The translations under genes and the position numbers were made by a program. A stretch of 64,000 bases of DNA from Candidatus Sphingomonas phytovorans (GTDB lineage: Bacteria; Pseudomonadota; Alphaproteobacteria; Sphingomonadales; Sphingomonadaceae): the NCBI GenBank assembly GCA_029202385.1, contig CP119314.1:1180501-1244500 (forward strand), in the 5' to 3' direction. The number at the start of each line of letters is the position of its first letter. Positions within the stretch are counted from its first letter, which is position 1. The notes beneath the pieces were generated by a model. The model searched no databases. It was not told the origin of the DNA and was given only the letters and a program-made list of their open reading frames with translations. Positions 1 to 9,398 of the stretch are shown piece by piece.

Positions 1-204
1 TCCGTCTGGCAGTCCCAGGTCGACGACGAGGATATCGACCGGCTCGCCCTCCAGCAGTCTGGATGCCTGGGCAACATTATGGGCGGTCCCCGCGAGGATC
101 ATGTCGCCGGCCGCGATAATGGCGGCGGCAAAGCTATCCTGAAACGAAAGATCGTCCTCGACCAGGGCAATACGCAGGATGGCCGAGCCGTTGGTCGCAG
201 TCAT
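1..204 (-). CDS. Response regulator receiver domain, C-terminal part beyond window edge
   Basis: The first 68 residues of a response regulator are visible; the rest lies beyond base 1. The N-terminus shows a receiver fold: hydrophobic strand IALVEDD with the acidic pair D17/D18, then ILVVDLGLPDG, where D62 is the expected phospho-acceptor. The output domain is not visible, so NarL- or OmpR-type cannot be decided. It is transcribed away from the two-partner secretion genes, so it may control that locus, but only the divergent position suggests this. The start is the ATG at 204-202; other upstream codons were not excluded. Confidence 0.8.
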   Translation of the reverse strand, partial: MTATNGSAILRIALVEDDLSFQDSFAAAIIAAGDMILAGTAHNVAQASRLLEGEPVDILVVDLGLPDG

Positions 205-299
205 CGGCCGATCCGTTCCCCCGCGGGCGCTCGCCCTCCCAGGCCGCTGTTCGACGGCTTGTTCGGGCCGGTTTTACCACAACGGGTCAGGGCGTCATG

Positions 300-315
300 T
301 CGCTATTTATAGCGA
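300..315. promoter_or_regulatory. Inverted repeat between response regulator and tpsB (candidate operator)
   Basis: A 7-2-7 inverted repeat, TCGCTAT-TT-ATAGCGA, lies in the 224-base divergent region between the truncated response regulator and the TpsB gene. Its perfect arms and AT-rich centre look like a dimeric regulator site or a promoter element. No specific binding protein can be named. It sits about 115 bases before the chosen tpsB start. Confidence 0.4.
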
Positions 316-428
316 TATGTGGATCTATTTCTTCACCCTAGAAATGATCGGGAGACGGGGTGCCGGACGCATGGCGTTCGAAATGACAATCAGCCTTGTC
401 ACCGTTCGACCGCCGGGGGAGCGACGCG

Positions 429-2207
429 ATGCTAGCGGGGATATCATGCGACGGCAGCATCGCTGGCCGTATGGCAGCCCGGCATAGGATAGGTCGTCGG
501 GCGGTCGCCGGTGTCGGGCTGCTGGCAGGCGCGTCGGCGGGGATTCCGGTTCTGGCTCAGACCGCGAGCCAGATCACGCCCCCGACCTATGCTCCCCCCG
601 TCGAAGGACGATCCGCGTCGCCACTGATGCTGCCGGCGGACACACTCATGGCGCCGCCCGTCGGGGCCGAGAAGCTGTTCGTGACACCGGCGGGCGTCGA
701 GACGGAGGGCGGGATGCTATCATCCGCCGCCCTTACTGCGCTGCGCGAAACACTAGTCGGCAAGCGGATCAGTGTCGCTGCCATCTTTGCGGCAGCGGGC
801 GTGGCGGAGGCCGCGGAGGCACGGCGGGGGCGTGTCCTGCTGCGGATCGTGGTGCCGCGGCAGGATATCGCCGACGGCGCGACAATACGCTTCGCGGTGG
901 TCGAAGGATTTATCGAAAGGGTCGACCTGTCGGGCGTGCCCGCGAGGGTACGGGGGCGGATCGGCGCGGTGCTGGCGGACCTGACCGGGCGGCCCGACGT
1001 GACGCTTGGGCAAATCGAGCGCCGGTTGACACTGGCTGCCGAGGTTCCTGGTGTCGTGGTGCGCTCAACGCTTGCGGCCGGCGTGCGGCCGGGCGGTACC
1101 GTGCTGAGAGTCGACGCCACCTGGCGGTCGGTTAGCGGTTTCTTCACCGTCGACAACTCGCTCGGCACGACGCTGGGGCGCGAGGCATTTGGGGTCGGCA
1201 TCGATCTCAATTCAGTGTTCGGGGCGGGCGAGGCTATCTATTTGCGGGCCTCCGGCCTTCCGACGCTGGGTCGCGAGACGAGCTTTCTCGATTCCACCCC
1301 TCGTAACCGTGCGCTCGCGGTGGGTGCGATCATACCGGTCGGCCGCGACGGCCTCGCGATCACGGTAGAAGGCACCGATGCGCGCACCGCACCACGGCAC
1401 GACGTGTCGCTTCCCGGGTTCGCCAGCCGTTTCCGCCGCCTGTCGCTGGCGGTGCGCTATCCTGTCGTGCATCGACGGGCGCTGACGGTCGGTGTCGAGG
1501 CTCGCCTCGATGCCGAAGACGAACGTGTCGGGATCGTTACGCCCGCGATCCTGCCGCTGTCGCTCGACCGGCTGCGCGTCGCCCGGGCCAATCTGGATGT
1601 GAGCGCGTATCTGCCCGGCGGCGGCAGTGCGAGTGGCCGGGTCGAGGCGTCCTTCGGAATCAACGGACTCGGTGCCCGGTCCGCGGCTGACGCAAGTGGC
1701 GTGCTGCCGCTGTCGCGTGCGGGCAGCGATGCCGATTTCACCAAGTTGCTGCTGTCGGCGAGCGTCGATCAGCCGGTCGCCACTCATCTGGTGCTGGCGT
1801 TGCGCGCGCGTGGGCAGACAAGTTTCGGCCGGCCGCTTGGCAATGCAGAACAGATCGGCGTGGCGTCGCTCGACGCCATCTCACCGCTATCGTCAGGCAC
1901 GCTTCAGGGCGATGCCGGCTATGTTGCTCGCGGCGAAGCGCGGAGCCCCTTTGTGTTCGGGCGAAAAGGCCTGCTCGCCAGCGTCGCGCCCTATGCGTTC
2001 GCCGCCCAGGCGCAGGTTCGACTGATGCAACCGACGATCGTCGAGCGACGCAGCACGGATGCGTTCGCCTATGGCATCGGGCTGCGGCTGGCGGGGCAGG
2101 TCGCACGCGGTTCTCCGGGCCTGTCGACCAGCATCGAGTTTGGCCGAGTCCACCGGGACGGATTCACCTCCGGTCGCGCTGCCTTCACCCTTTTCACCCG
2201 CTTCTGA
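429..2207 (+). CDS. TpsB: ShlB/FhaC/HecB-family outer-membrane transporter
   Basis: A 592-residue two-partner secretion transporter that should export the TpsA protein encoded 14 bases downstream. After a signal-like segment (Arg-rich, then VAGVGLLAGASAGIPVLAQT) come POTRA-like regions at about residues 95-240, including VLLRIVVPRQ and FAVVEGFIERVDLSG. From about residue 250 the rest is alternating beta-strand sequence ending in a terminal Phe (FTLFTRF), as expected for a Bam-assembled barrel. The ATG at 429 is chosen because GGGGGA lies about seven bases before it; a TTG at 396 and an ATG at 471 are alternatives. POTRA domains in this family bind the TPS domain of the partner. The family call rests on architecture plus the adjacent TpsA. 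Confidence 0.87.
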   Translation: MLAGISCDGSIAGRMAARHRIGRRAVAGVGLLAGASAGIPVLAQTASQITPPTYAPPVEGRSASPLMLPADTLMAPPVGAEKLFVTPAGVETEGGMLSSAALTALRETLVGKRISVAAIFAAAGVAEAAEARRGRVLLRIVVPRQDIADGATIRFAVVEGFIERVDLSGVPARVRGRIGAVLADLTGRPDVTLGQIERRLTLAAEVPGVVVRSTLAAGVRPGGTVLRVDATWRSVSGFFTVDNSLGTTLGREAFGVGIDLNSVFGAGEAIYLRASGLPTLGRETSFLDSTPRNRALAVGAIIPVGRDGLAITVEGTDARTAPRHDVSLPGFASRFRRLSLAVRYPVVHRRALTVGVEARLDAEDERVGIVTPAILPLSLDRLRVARANLDVSAYLPGGGSASGRVEASFGINGLGARSAADASGVLPLSRAGSDADFTKLLLSASVDQPVATHLVLALRARGQTSFGRPLGNAEQIGVASLDAISPLSSGTLQGDAGYVARGEARSPFVFGRKGLLASVAPYAFAAQAQVRLMQPTIVERRSTDAFAYGIGLRLAGQVARGSPGLSTSIEFGRVHRDGFTSGRAAFTLFTRF

Positions 2208-2221
2208 TCGAGGAAGTTCTC

Positions 2222-5200
2222 ATGAATCGCATGCTCCCGCTCGCGCTGCTCACCTCAACCGCGCTGATTCCTGCCACCTCCATCGCGCAGGAGCTGCCGA
2301 CCGGCGGCCAGCTTCAGGCCGGTGCGGCCACCATCGCGAACCCCTCGGCAGGGACGATTCAGATCACCCAGACGAGCGAGCGCGCGATCATCAACTGGCA
2401 GAGCTTCTCGGTCGGGGCGGGGGGGCATGTCGACATCAGCCAGCCTGGCGCGACGTCGGCGCTGCTCAACCGCGTGACGGGCAGTACGACCAGCGAGATC
2501 GCCGGGCAGATCACCGCCAACGGAGGAGTATTCCTCGTCAATCCCAACGGGATTCTGATCACCGCGACCGGGAGCGTCAAGGCGGCGGGGTTCACCGCCT
2601 CGACTCTCGACATCGCCGACCGCGATTTCATGGCAGGTTCTGACGAAACAACGGTCACGGCACCGAGGTCGGGGCAGGAGGTCAGCTATATCCGCGGCGG
2701 TTTCGCCGGGGCGATGCGTGGTGACGGGCGGGGCCTGGTCCAGGCGCGGCTGCGGTCGCTTGGCGCCTCGGGCGAACAGGCGGTCGACCTGGGTGGGGAC
2801 GGCTTCCTCCAGGTCAAGGTGCCGACGGCCGGCGTGACGGTCGCCGGGCGCATCACCGCAAGCGATATCGTCCTCACGGCGGGCAGCGCGCGCGACATGG
2901 CGCGCGGCGTTGTCAACGTATCCGGGGTGCTCGATGCGACGAGCGTCACGAGCCATGGCGGGACGATCTCCTTGACCGGCGCCACGGTGAAACTCACGGG
3001 CGCCACCGTTGATGCTTCCGGGGCGACAGGCGGCGGCGCGATCCGGATCGGCGGCGACTGGCAGGGTTCGGGTTCGCTGGCTCATGCCACTCAGGTCAAC
3101 GTCGATGCCGCCTCGATGGTCAGGTCCGACGCGACTCAAACGGGTGACGGCGGCCGGATCGTGCTTTGGTCGGATGAGAGCACGCTGTTCTCGGGTGCGA
3201 TCAGCGCACGCGGTGCCGAAGGCGCCGCCGGCGGCGAGGCAGAGGTGTCGAGCAAGGGCTTTCTCGGGTTCGACGGCGCGGTCGACCTCTACGGCACGCG
3301 GTCGGGCACGCTGCTTCTCGACCCGTACAACGTCACGATCGTGGCAGGTTCGGGCGGCACACTCTCAGGCGGAACCTACACGCCCGGCGCCAATGATTCG
3401 CAGATCGGGGCGACCTCGATCACCAACGCGCTCGCCGCTGGCACCAACGTGACGATCACTACCGGCTCGGGAGGGTCGCAGGCGGGCAATATCACCGTCA
3501 GCTCGGCGATCAGCTGGTCGGGCAATGCGGGCCTGACGCTCACCGCCGCCAACAATATCCTCGTCAACGCGGCGATCACGGCGACCGGCACCGCCAACGC
3601 GAACAAGAAGGTAACGCTGAACGCCGGCAACGACATTTCCACCAGTGCCACCATCTCCAGTGTCGCCAACGGCACGGGGAATGTGATCTCGCTCAACGCG
3701 GGGCGCGACATCACGGTCGGCGGGGCGATGACGGCCAATGCCGGCACCGGCACCACGATCAACCTGACCGCTGGCCGCAATATCGGCATCACCAACACCA
3801 TCTCGGCGACCAGCACGAGCGGCGGTACCGTGACGCTCACCGCCGGCAGCGACACTTATACCGGCGCCACCGTGACCGAAAGCGGCAGCGGCACGATCTC
3901 GGCCAACCGCCTGCGGTTGACGAGCGCTGCCACCGCACAGGCTGACAAGGCGGCGTTCACCCTCAACGGCGCGAACAATTCGATCGTGACGCTCGCCGGT
4001 TCGGTCGGGTCGCTCAGCTATACGGGTAGAAGACAGCTGATCGTCGGCACGGTCACGACCGCGGGTCTTACCGCCAACGGCGCCATCTCGCTCACGACCA
4101 CCAATTCGAGTGGGATACAATTCAACAGCGCTGTCGCGACGTCCGGCACGCTGACGCTGAATTCGGCAGCTCCCCTGGCCACCGGTGCGGGAGGAAGCGT
4201 GAACGTCGGCAAGTTCGTGCTGGCGGCCGGTGACTGGCAGCAGGTGGCCGCCGTCCTGCCCGCCTTCTCCGCCGGAGATTTCCAGGTCGCGGCCAGCGGC
4301 GCATCCTTCCTGCGTGCGACGGGGGGCAATGGCAGCGCCGCTACGCCGTATCTGCTGGCCGATGTCTATGGCCTTCAAGGCGTCGGGACCGGCGGATATT
4401 TTGCCTATTTCAATTACGCGCTCACCGGCAATATCGATGCGAGCGGCACGGCCGGTTGGAATGGCGGCGCGGGTTTCGTGCCGATCGCCGGCGGCACGTC
4501 GAGCAATATCTTCCAGAGCGGCGTGTTCGACGGCCGGGGCTTCACCATCGCCGGGTTGACGATCAATCTGCCGGGCGTGAACTCGGTGGGCCTGTTCGGC
4601 GCCAGCGGCACGCTCATCAAGAACGTCAATCTTACCGGCGCCGATATCACCGGGGCTTATGGCGTGGGCATATTGGTCGGCAGCGCCGACGGTAGCGCCA
4701 CGATCCTCAACTCCTCCGTCGCTGGTGCCGTTCACGGCACGCTGAATAACAATAGTCAACTCGGCGGCCTTGTCGGGACCAATGGGGGGGTGATCGACGG
4801 ATCGTCCGCTAATGTGACGGTGGACGCCGCCACCGCCTATTCCAGCGGCGGGCTCGTCGGCTCGAACGTCGGCAGCATCACCAATTCCCATGCGGTGGGA
4901 ACGGTTTACGGGGCACAATGGGTTGGCGGGCTGGTCGGTTCTAATAGCGGTACGATCGACAATTCCTATGCGTCGGCAAATGTCGTCGGCAGCCCTGACG
5001 GTGCGGCGGGCAATTCTTCGAATATCGGCGGGCTCGCGGGGCTGAATGACGGTGCGATCAGTCGTTCCTATGCCACCGGCGACGTCGTCGGCGGCACCGC
5101 GGTCGGGGGATTGGTCGGTATCAACGGGGCATCCTCCGCGGCGACCATCACGAGTTCCTATGCGCGCGGCAACGTCACCGGTTACCAGCAGGTCGGCGGT

Positions 5201-7000
5201 CTTGTCGGTAGCAACGGCAAGATGTCCTATGTCTGGAACGGATCGGGGGTCACGCCCGTCACGGTCGCTGGTTCGATCACGGGGTCCAACTATGGGGGAG
5301 GGACCGTCACCGGCGATTTCCTGGTGGGCGGATTGGTCGGAGAGAATTTTGCCGGCTCCATCACGCAATCGTTCAATAGCGGCACGGTGGCCGGGGGCCA
5401 GTTCACTGGCGGGCTGATCGGACGCAACGACGCCGGCGCGACAGCGAACGGCGTGTATTCGACCGGCACCGTAACCGGGTCGGCCTATGGCGTCGGTGGT
5501 CTGGTGGGCGAGAATTACGGTTCGATCGGCGATGCCTATGCGACCGGTGCGGTCGGCGGCACGGCCGGCTGTTATTGCTACACCGGAGGCCTTGTCGGGC
5601 TGAACGGCGGCACCTTGCAGAATGTCTATGCGACCGGTGCCGTGAGTGTGGGCGTCGTTGTCGGCGGCCTGATCGGCAGCCAGTCCGATGGGAATGTCAG
5701 CAACGCCTATTGGGACAGCTATTCGACGGGGCAGGGCAGCGCCATTGGGTCGACGGCTTCGGGCACCCTGACCAATATCCTGTCCGTCACGTCCGATCCG
5801 GCGCAGTCGGGTGCGGCGAACTATGCGTACAAGGCAGGCGCCTATGCCAATCTTGCGGTGGCGGCCGGCATCGGCACCGCGACCCCGACCGGCCTCGTGT
5901 TCCTGGCGGGTAATTCGACGCGGCCGTTCCTTGCCTTCGAAGTACCGACCAGCTTCACCACGACCGTGGATGCCGGCGGGCGTCTGCTGATCTCCAATAG
6001 CCACCAGTTGCAGTTGATCGGCTATGATCAGGCGCGCCTGTCGGGCAGCTACAGCCTGGCCGGCAATATCGACCTGACTGAAACCGGGGCGGTCGTCGCC
6101 GGCACGCCGGGCTCCTATTCGGGCATGTGGTCCAGTGCTGGCTTCGTGCCGATCGGCACCGATGGCCTCGGCAATGTCTGGAACGGTACCGCGCATGTGC
6201 TGCTCGCGAACGTCACCAGCGGCATCTATGGCTTCACCGGGACGCTCAACGGCAACGGCTTCACGCTGTCCAACCTGCGCATTAACCGATCGACGCTCAA
6301 GAATGTGGGCCTGTTCGGCCTGTCCTCGGGCGCGCTGAGCAACCTCAACGTGAGCGGCACCGTCAGCGGCCTGAACGGTGTCGGTGGGCTGGTCGGGATA
6401 CTCTATAATGGCGGCAGCGTCAGCGGCAGCAGCAGCGCGGTCAACGTCAGCGGCAACAATCTGGTCGGCGGGCTGGTCGGCAACCAGAATGACGGATCGA
6501 GCATCACCCGAAGCAGCGCCAGCGGCACGGTCAGCGGCGTCAACAATGTCGGCGGACTGGTCGGCTATGCTTCGGGCGCGACGATCACGCGGTCGTTCGC
6601 GACCGGCACGGTGGCCGGCGCCAACTATGTCGGCGGGCTGGTCGGTTATCAGTACAACTCAGCGACCGCCAACAGCTATGCCACCGGTCAGGTCGGTGCA
6701 TCGACCAATACAGCGGGCGGGCTGATCGGCTATCTCTACGGCGGCAGCCTCGCCAACAGCTATTCGACCGGACTGGTGATCGGCACGCGCAACGTGGGCG
6801 GACTGATCGGGCAGAAGGCGAATGGCGCAACCGTCACGAGTTCCTACTGGAATGTCCTGACCAGCGGGCAGGCGACCAGCGCGGGAGGCACCGGCCTGAC
6901 CACGACGCAGATGCAGGCCCCCCTCAGTTATGTCGGTTGGGACTTCGTCACGATCTGGAACACCCCCAACGCCAGCGCCTATCCGGCGCTTCGCCCCTGA
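2222..7000 (+). CDS. TpsA: filamentous-haemagglutinin-like exoprotein with GLUG repeats
   Basis: A 1592-residue secreted protein, probably a surface or released adhesin. A signal peptide (residues 1-22, ending TSIA before QELP) is followed by a TPS secretion domain with the family hallmarks INWQSF (57-62) and VNPNG (106-110). The middle is Gly/Thr/Ser/Asn-rich beta-helix sequence. The C-terminal half holds two blocks of GLUG repeats with a core GGLVG: I count eleven in the first block and six in the second. Each block is introduced by a similar segment containing GNID and GFVPI, so the region looks internally duplicated. GAGGAAG precedes the ATG by about six bases, and the gene is almost certainly co-transcribed with tpsB. 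A 943-codon antisense reading frame inside it is a composition artefact. Ligand and function are unknown. Confidence 0.88.
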   Translation: MNRMLPLALLTSTALIPATSIAQELPTGGQLQAGAATIANPSAGTIQITQTSERAIINWQSFSVGAGGHVDISQPGATSALLNRVTGSTTSEIAGQITANGGVFLVNPNGILITATGSVKAAGFTASTLDIADRDFMAGSDETTVTAPRSGQEVSYIRGGFAGAMRGDGRGLVQARLRSLGASGEQAVDLGGDGFLQVKVPTAGVTVAGRITASDIVLTAGSARDMARGVVNVSGVLDATSVTSHGGTISLTGATVKLTGATVDASGATGGGAIRIGGDWQGSGSLAHATQVNVDAASMVRSDATQTGDGGRIVLWSDESTLFSGAISARGAEGAAGGEAEVSSKGFLGFDGAVDLYGTRSGTLLLDPYNVTIVAGSGGTLSGGTYTPGANDSQIGATSITNALAAGTNVTITTGSGGSQAGNITVSSAISWSGNAGLTLTAANNILVNAAITATGTANANKKVTLNAGNDISTSATISSVANGTGNVISLNAGRDITVGGAMTANAGTGTTINLTAGRNIGITNTISATSTSGGTVTLTAGSDTYTGATVTESGSGTISANRLRLTSAATAQADKAAFTLNGANNSIVTLAGSVGSLSYTGRRQLIVGTVTTAGLTANGAISLTTTNSSGIQFNSAVATSGTLTLNSAAPLATGAGGSVNVGKFVLAAGDWQQVAAVLPAFSAGDFQVAASGASFLRATGGNGSAATPYLLADVYGLQGVGTGGYFAYFNYALTGNIDASGTAGWNGGAGFVPIAGGTSSNIFQSGVFDGRGFTIAGLTINLPGVNSVGLFGASGTLIKNVNLTGADITGAYGVGILVGSADGSATILNSSVAGAVHGTLNNNSQLGGLVGTNGGVIDGSSANVTVDAATAYSSGGLVGSNVGSITNSHAVGTVYGAQWVGGLVGSNSGTIDNSYASANVVGSPDGAAGNSSNIGGLAGLNDGAISRSYATGDVVGGTAVGGLVGINGASSAATITSSYARGNVTGYQQVGGLVGSNGKMSYVWNGSGVTPVTVAGSITGSNYGGGTVTGDFLVGGLVGENFAGSITQSFNSGTVAGGQFTGGLIGRNDAGATANGVYSTGTVTGSAYGVGGLVGENYGSIGDAYATGAVGGTAGCYCYTGGLVGLNGGTLQNVYATGAVSVGVVVGGLIGSQSDGNVSNAYWDSYSTGQGSAIGSTASGTLTNILSVTSDPAQSGAANYAYKAGAYANLAVAAGIGTATPTGLVFLAGNSTRPFLAFEVPTSFTTTVDAGGRLLISNSHQLQLIGYDQARLSGSYSLAGNIDLTETGAVVAGTPGSYSGMWSSAGFVPIGTDGLGNVWNGTAHVLLANVTSGIYGFTGTLNGNGFTLSNLRINRSTLKNVGLFGLSSGALSNLNVSGTVSGLNGVGGLVGILYNGGSVSGSSSAVNVSGNNLVGGLVGNQNDGSSITRSSASGTVSGVNNVGGLVGYASGATITRSFATGTVAGANYVGGLVGYQYNSATANSYATGQVGASTNTAGGLIGYLYGGSLANSYSTGLVIGTRNVGGLIGQKANGATVTSSYWNVLTSGQATSAGGTGLTTTQMQAPLSYVGWDFVTIWNTPNASAYPALRP
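4760..5680 (+). repeat. GLUG repeat block 1 in TpsA
   Basis: Eleven diverged copies of a short repeat with the core GGLVG/GGLIG, typically spaced 25-40 codons and often containing SYATG-like turns. The copies differ at the DNA level, so this is old protein repetition and not a recent tandem amplification. Confidence 0.75.
6380..6815 (+). repeat. GLUG repeat block 2 in TpsA
   Basis: Six copies of the GGLVG/GGLIG repeat, more regularly spaced (about 23-25 codons) than those of the first block. The introducing segment resembles that of block 1, suggesting duplication of an entire module. Confidence 0.72.
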
Positions 7001-7026
7001 TCCTCCTCCTTTCGCGAGACCGAACG

Positions 7027-7191
7027 ATGAATATCCACGACAGCCATGATATCCCCGACGCCGCGCCGGCACCCAGGCGACCCTGGACCACACCCAGGCT
7101 CGAAAGGCTCGGCAGCATGGACGACACCATGCAGGATGCCACCCAGCCGCCCAATGACGGATCGGCATCGCCCAGCCTCCACGCATCCTGA
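7027..7191 (+). CDS. Lasso-leader-like precursor peptide (putative RiPP, orphan)
   Basis: A 54-residue peptide starting 26 bases after tpsA. Residues 18-34 contain W20-x2-P23-x-L25-x3-G29-x4-T34 (WTTPRLERLG), which resembles the leader consensus of proteobacterial lasso peptides (Y/W-x2-P-x-L-x3-G followed by Thr). The remaining 20 residues are rich in Pro, Ser, Asp and Asn. If cleavage followed residue 35, an Asp would be core position 9, the usual ring-closing position, but the first core residue would be Gln and not the usual Gly. No asparagine-synthetase-like cyclase (C protein), B protease or RRE gene is in the window. It is therefore an orphan precursor, a peptide matured elsewhere, or a leader fold reused for another role beside the TPS pair. 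The ribosome site is weak (GAGACC). Confidence 0.6.
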   Translation: MNIHDSHDIPDAAPAPRRPWTTPRLERLGSMDDTMQDATQPPNDGSASPSLHAS

Positions 7192-7276
7192 GTGATGCGC
7201 CACCGGATGGCACGATCCTGCTGAAGACGCGGTTCTATCGCGCCTCGACTGAAACCCCGTTTTGCGAGGAGGTACA

Positions 7277-7474
7277 GTGAGAGAGATTGTCGGGTTCGCC
7301 CTTTGCGGAACAATGTTCCTGATCGCGCTTGGAAGCGTCTGGATGTTGGCGACCCGTCGTCGCCGACGCCGGCGCATTCCCAGGCAGCGCCTGAATATCG
7401 TCGCCAGCGTCCAGAACGCCGACGAGCACGATGTTGCGATCGCGCATTTTGCCCTTGGCAGGCGCCGGGCCTGA
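7277..7474 (+). CDS. Small Arg-rich single-pass membrane protein, unknown
   Basis: A 65-residue protein with one hydrophobic segment (about residues 3-25, IVGFALCGTMFLIALGSVWML) — abbreviated here by its ends — followed by a run of arginines near residues 29-37 and a soluble tail. The Arg cluster after the helix predicts a cytoplasmic C-terminus. The GTG start is supported by a perfect AGGAGG six bases upstream, which is the main reason to accept so short a gene. It lies 85 bases after the lasso-like peptide. I do not recognise a family; an accessory role for the TPS locus is possible only by position. Confidence 0.5.
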   Translation: MREIVGFALCGTMFLIALGSVWMLATRRRRRRRIPRQRLNIVASVQNADEHDVAIAHFALGRRRA

Positions 7475-7634
7475 GTGCTTTCCGCGGGCCTGGAGCGCTT
7501 TCCGATTGTCTTTTCGGTGTAGCTCTTAATTCAGGCGTCTTCATGATATGAAGGTCGTGGATGACGGGTGCACCGATCGAGATGACGCTGGAGTTGCGGG
7601 TATCTGAGCTGCGAAACGCCAGGGCGCCTATGCT

Positions 7635-9398
7635 GTGGGGGTTCCCGCCATCGCGCATCGCAACATCGGCGCGGATTCGGCGGGCCTTTCTCCGATCGAA
7701 CGATTGGCGCACTGGATATTCGTCGACGGAAGCGGTGTCGTGAAGACGCCCTTCGGTATCGCGGGGATCCCTCCTCAGGCCGCCATGAACGTTGTCGCGG
7801 GCCTCTCCGTGGCCGGGCTGATGCTGCCGGAAGCGGTGGCTTATGCGGGCATCGCCGGGTTCACGCCGGGGCGGGCCATTCTCGCCGCGCTTGCCGGTGG
7901 CGTGGCCTATGCGCTGCTCGGGCGCAGTCGTTTCGCGATCGTCGGGCCGACCTCTTCCTCAGCCGCCATTCTCGCGGCGGCACTGGCGACCCTGCCGGGC
8001 AGCCCAGCCGAACGCGGTGCGATGGCGACGGTGATGGTCGCGATCGTCGGGGCGCTGTTCGCGGTGATCGCGCTGTTCAGGCTCGGCAGCCTGTCGGCCT
8101 TCATCGCGCGGCCCGTGCTGCGCGGCTTCGCCTTCGGCTTGGCGATCAACATCATCATCCGCCAGGTGCCGCATTTGCTGGGGTTGAAGGTCGCCTCCTC
8201 CTCCACATTGGCCCTGCTGGTCGAGATCGCCTCGAATCTCGGCCGGACGAATATCGCCAGCATTACGATCGGCGTGGTCGCACTGGCGCTGCTGCTTGGC
8301 TTGCGCGCGACGACTCGCCTTCCTGCCGCGCTGATCGCCCTGATGCTGGGCGTCGCCGCGTCGCGAATGATCGATCTGACGGCATTGGGCGTGGCCTCGG
8401 TCGGGCCTATCGATCTCACCCTGTCCGCCTGGACCCTGCCTGATTTCAGCTTTGCGCGCTGGTCGCGCCTTGCGCAGCTCGCCGCCCCGTTGACGCTGAT
8501 CCTGTTCGCTGAAAGCTGGGGCACCGTTCGAACGCTCGCGCTGCGGCACGGGGATACGCTGTCCGCCAATCGCGAGTTCGGCGCGTTCGCGGGTGCGAAC
8601 CTGTTGTCGGCGTTCGTTCAGGGCATGCCGGTCGGGGCCGGTTTTTCAGGCGCCTCGGCGAATGAAGCCGCTGGCGCGACGAACCGCCTCGCCGCGATCA
8701 CGGCGCTGGTCGCGCTCGCGACGGCGGCATTGCTGGCGGGGCCGACGATCGAGGCGCTGCCGGAACCGTTGCTGGCAGCGGTGGTGATCGCCGCGCTGAC
8801 TCATGCGCTGTCGCCGGCACCGCTCACGCGATTGTTCATGATCGACCGCGACCAGTGGATCGCGCTGGCGGCGGCATGCGGGGTCATCCTGTTCGGGGTG
8901 CTCGATGGGATGCTGATCGCGGTGGCGCTGTCGATCGGCGCGCTGCTCAACCGCATGGCCCATCCCGTGGTAAGCGAGCTTGGCTGCCTCGACGGCGGCC
9001 ATGACTTTGTCGACCGCGCGCGTCATCCCGAGGCGCGGGCCGTGGCGGACATGGCGATCTTTCGCCCGAACGCACCGCTTTTCTTCGCCAATGCCGAACA
9101 GTCGCTCGGCACCATCGCGACCAAAGTACTGGCACGGGCAGGCAATACGGATGTCGTGCTCAGTCTGGAGGAAAGCGACGACCTCGACAGTACCGCGCTT
9201 GAGGCGATTGCCGAGTTCGAGAAGATGCTTGAGGCGAAAGGGCTGTCCCTCCATCTCGCGCGGGCGCATGATCGGGTCCGCGACGTGCTTTTAGCGGCGG
9301 GGTTCGATCGCCTGGCAGAGGGCGCATCGTTCAGCGTCGCCGATGCGGTGCGCGCGGTCAGGGCCGGGAAGGAGAACGACCATGTACAACCTGCTTGA
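7635..9398 (+). CDS. SulP-family anion transporter with STAS domain
   Basis: An inner-membrane permease of the SLC26/SulP family (sulfate, bicarbonate, dicarboxylate or other anions; substrate not predictable). The N-terminal signature AGLSVAGLMLPEAVAYAGIA is followed by about ten to twelve hydrophobic segments to about residue 430. A C-terminal STAS domain (about 455-575) contains VVLSLEESDDLDSTALEAI. No carbonic anhydrase lies next to it. The GTG at 7635 gives 587 residues; a GTG at 7740 with GGAAGCGG upstream is an equally possible start and removes 35 residues that show no family similarity. The 3' end overlaps the next gene by 17 bases, so the two are translationally coupled. Confidence 0.85.
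   Translation: MGVPAIAHRNIGADSAGLSPIERLAHWIFVDGSGVVKTPFGIAGIPPQAAMNVVAGLSVAGLMLPEAVAYAGIAGFTPGRAILAALAGGVAYALLGRSRFAIVGPTSSSAAILAAALATLPGSPAERGAMATVMVAIVGALFAVIALFRLGSLSAFIARPVLRGFAFGLAINIIIRQVPHLLGLKVASSSTLALLVEIASNLGRTNIASITIGVVALALLLGLRATTRLPAALIALMLGVAASRMIDLTALGVASVGPIDLTLSAWTLPDFSFARWSRLAQLAAPLTLILFAESWGTVRTLALRHGDTLSANREFGAFAGANLLSAFVQGMPVGAGFSGASANEAAGATNRLAAITALVALATAALLAGPTIEALPEPLLAAVVIAALTHALSPAPLTRLFMIDRDQWIALAAACGVILFGVLDGMLIAVALSIGALLNRMAHPVVSELGCLDGGHDFVDRARHPEARAVADMAIFRPNAPLFFANAEQSLGTIATKVLARAGNTDVVLSLEESDDLDSTALEAIAEFEKMLEAKGLSLHLARAHDRVRDVLLAAGFDRLAEGASFSVADAVRAVRAGKENDHVQPA

Noticed and set aside
3365..6196. 943-codon open frame on the minus strand inside tpsA
   Set aside because: It mirrors a GC-rich repeat gene, has Arg/Asp/Gly-rich sequence without domains, and tpsA itself is well supported. 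It is a composition artefact.
4760..6815. CRISPR-like or DNA tandem repeats
   Set aside because: The repetition is at protein level (GLUG) with diverged codons and variable spacing; there are no spacers or conserved DNA repeat units.
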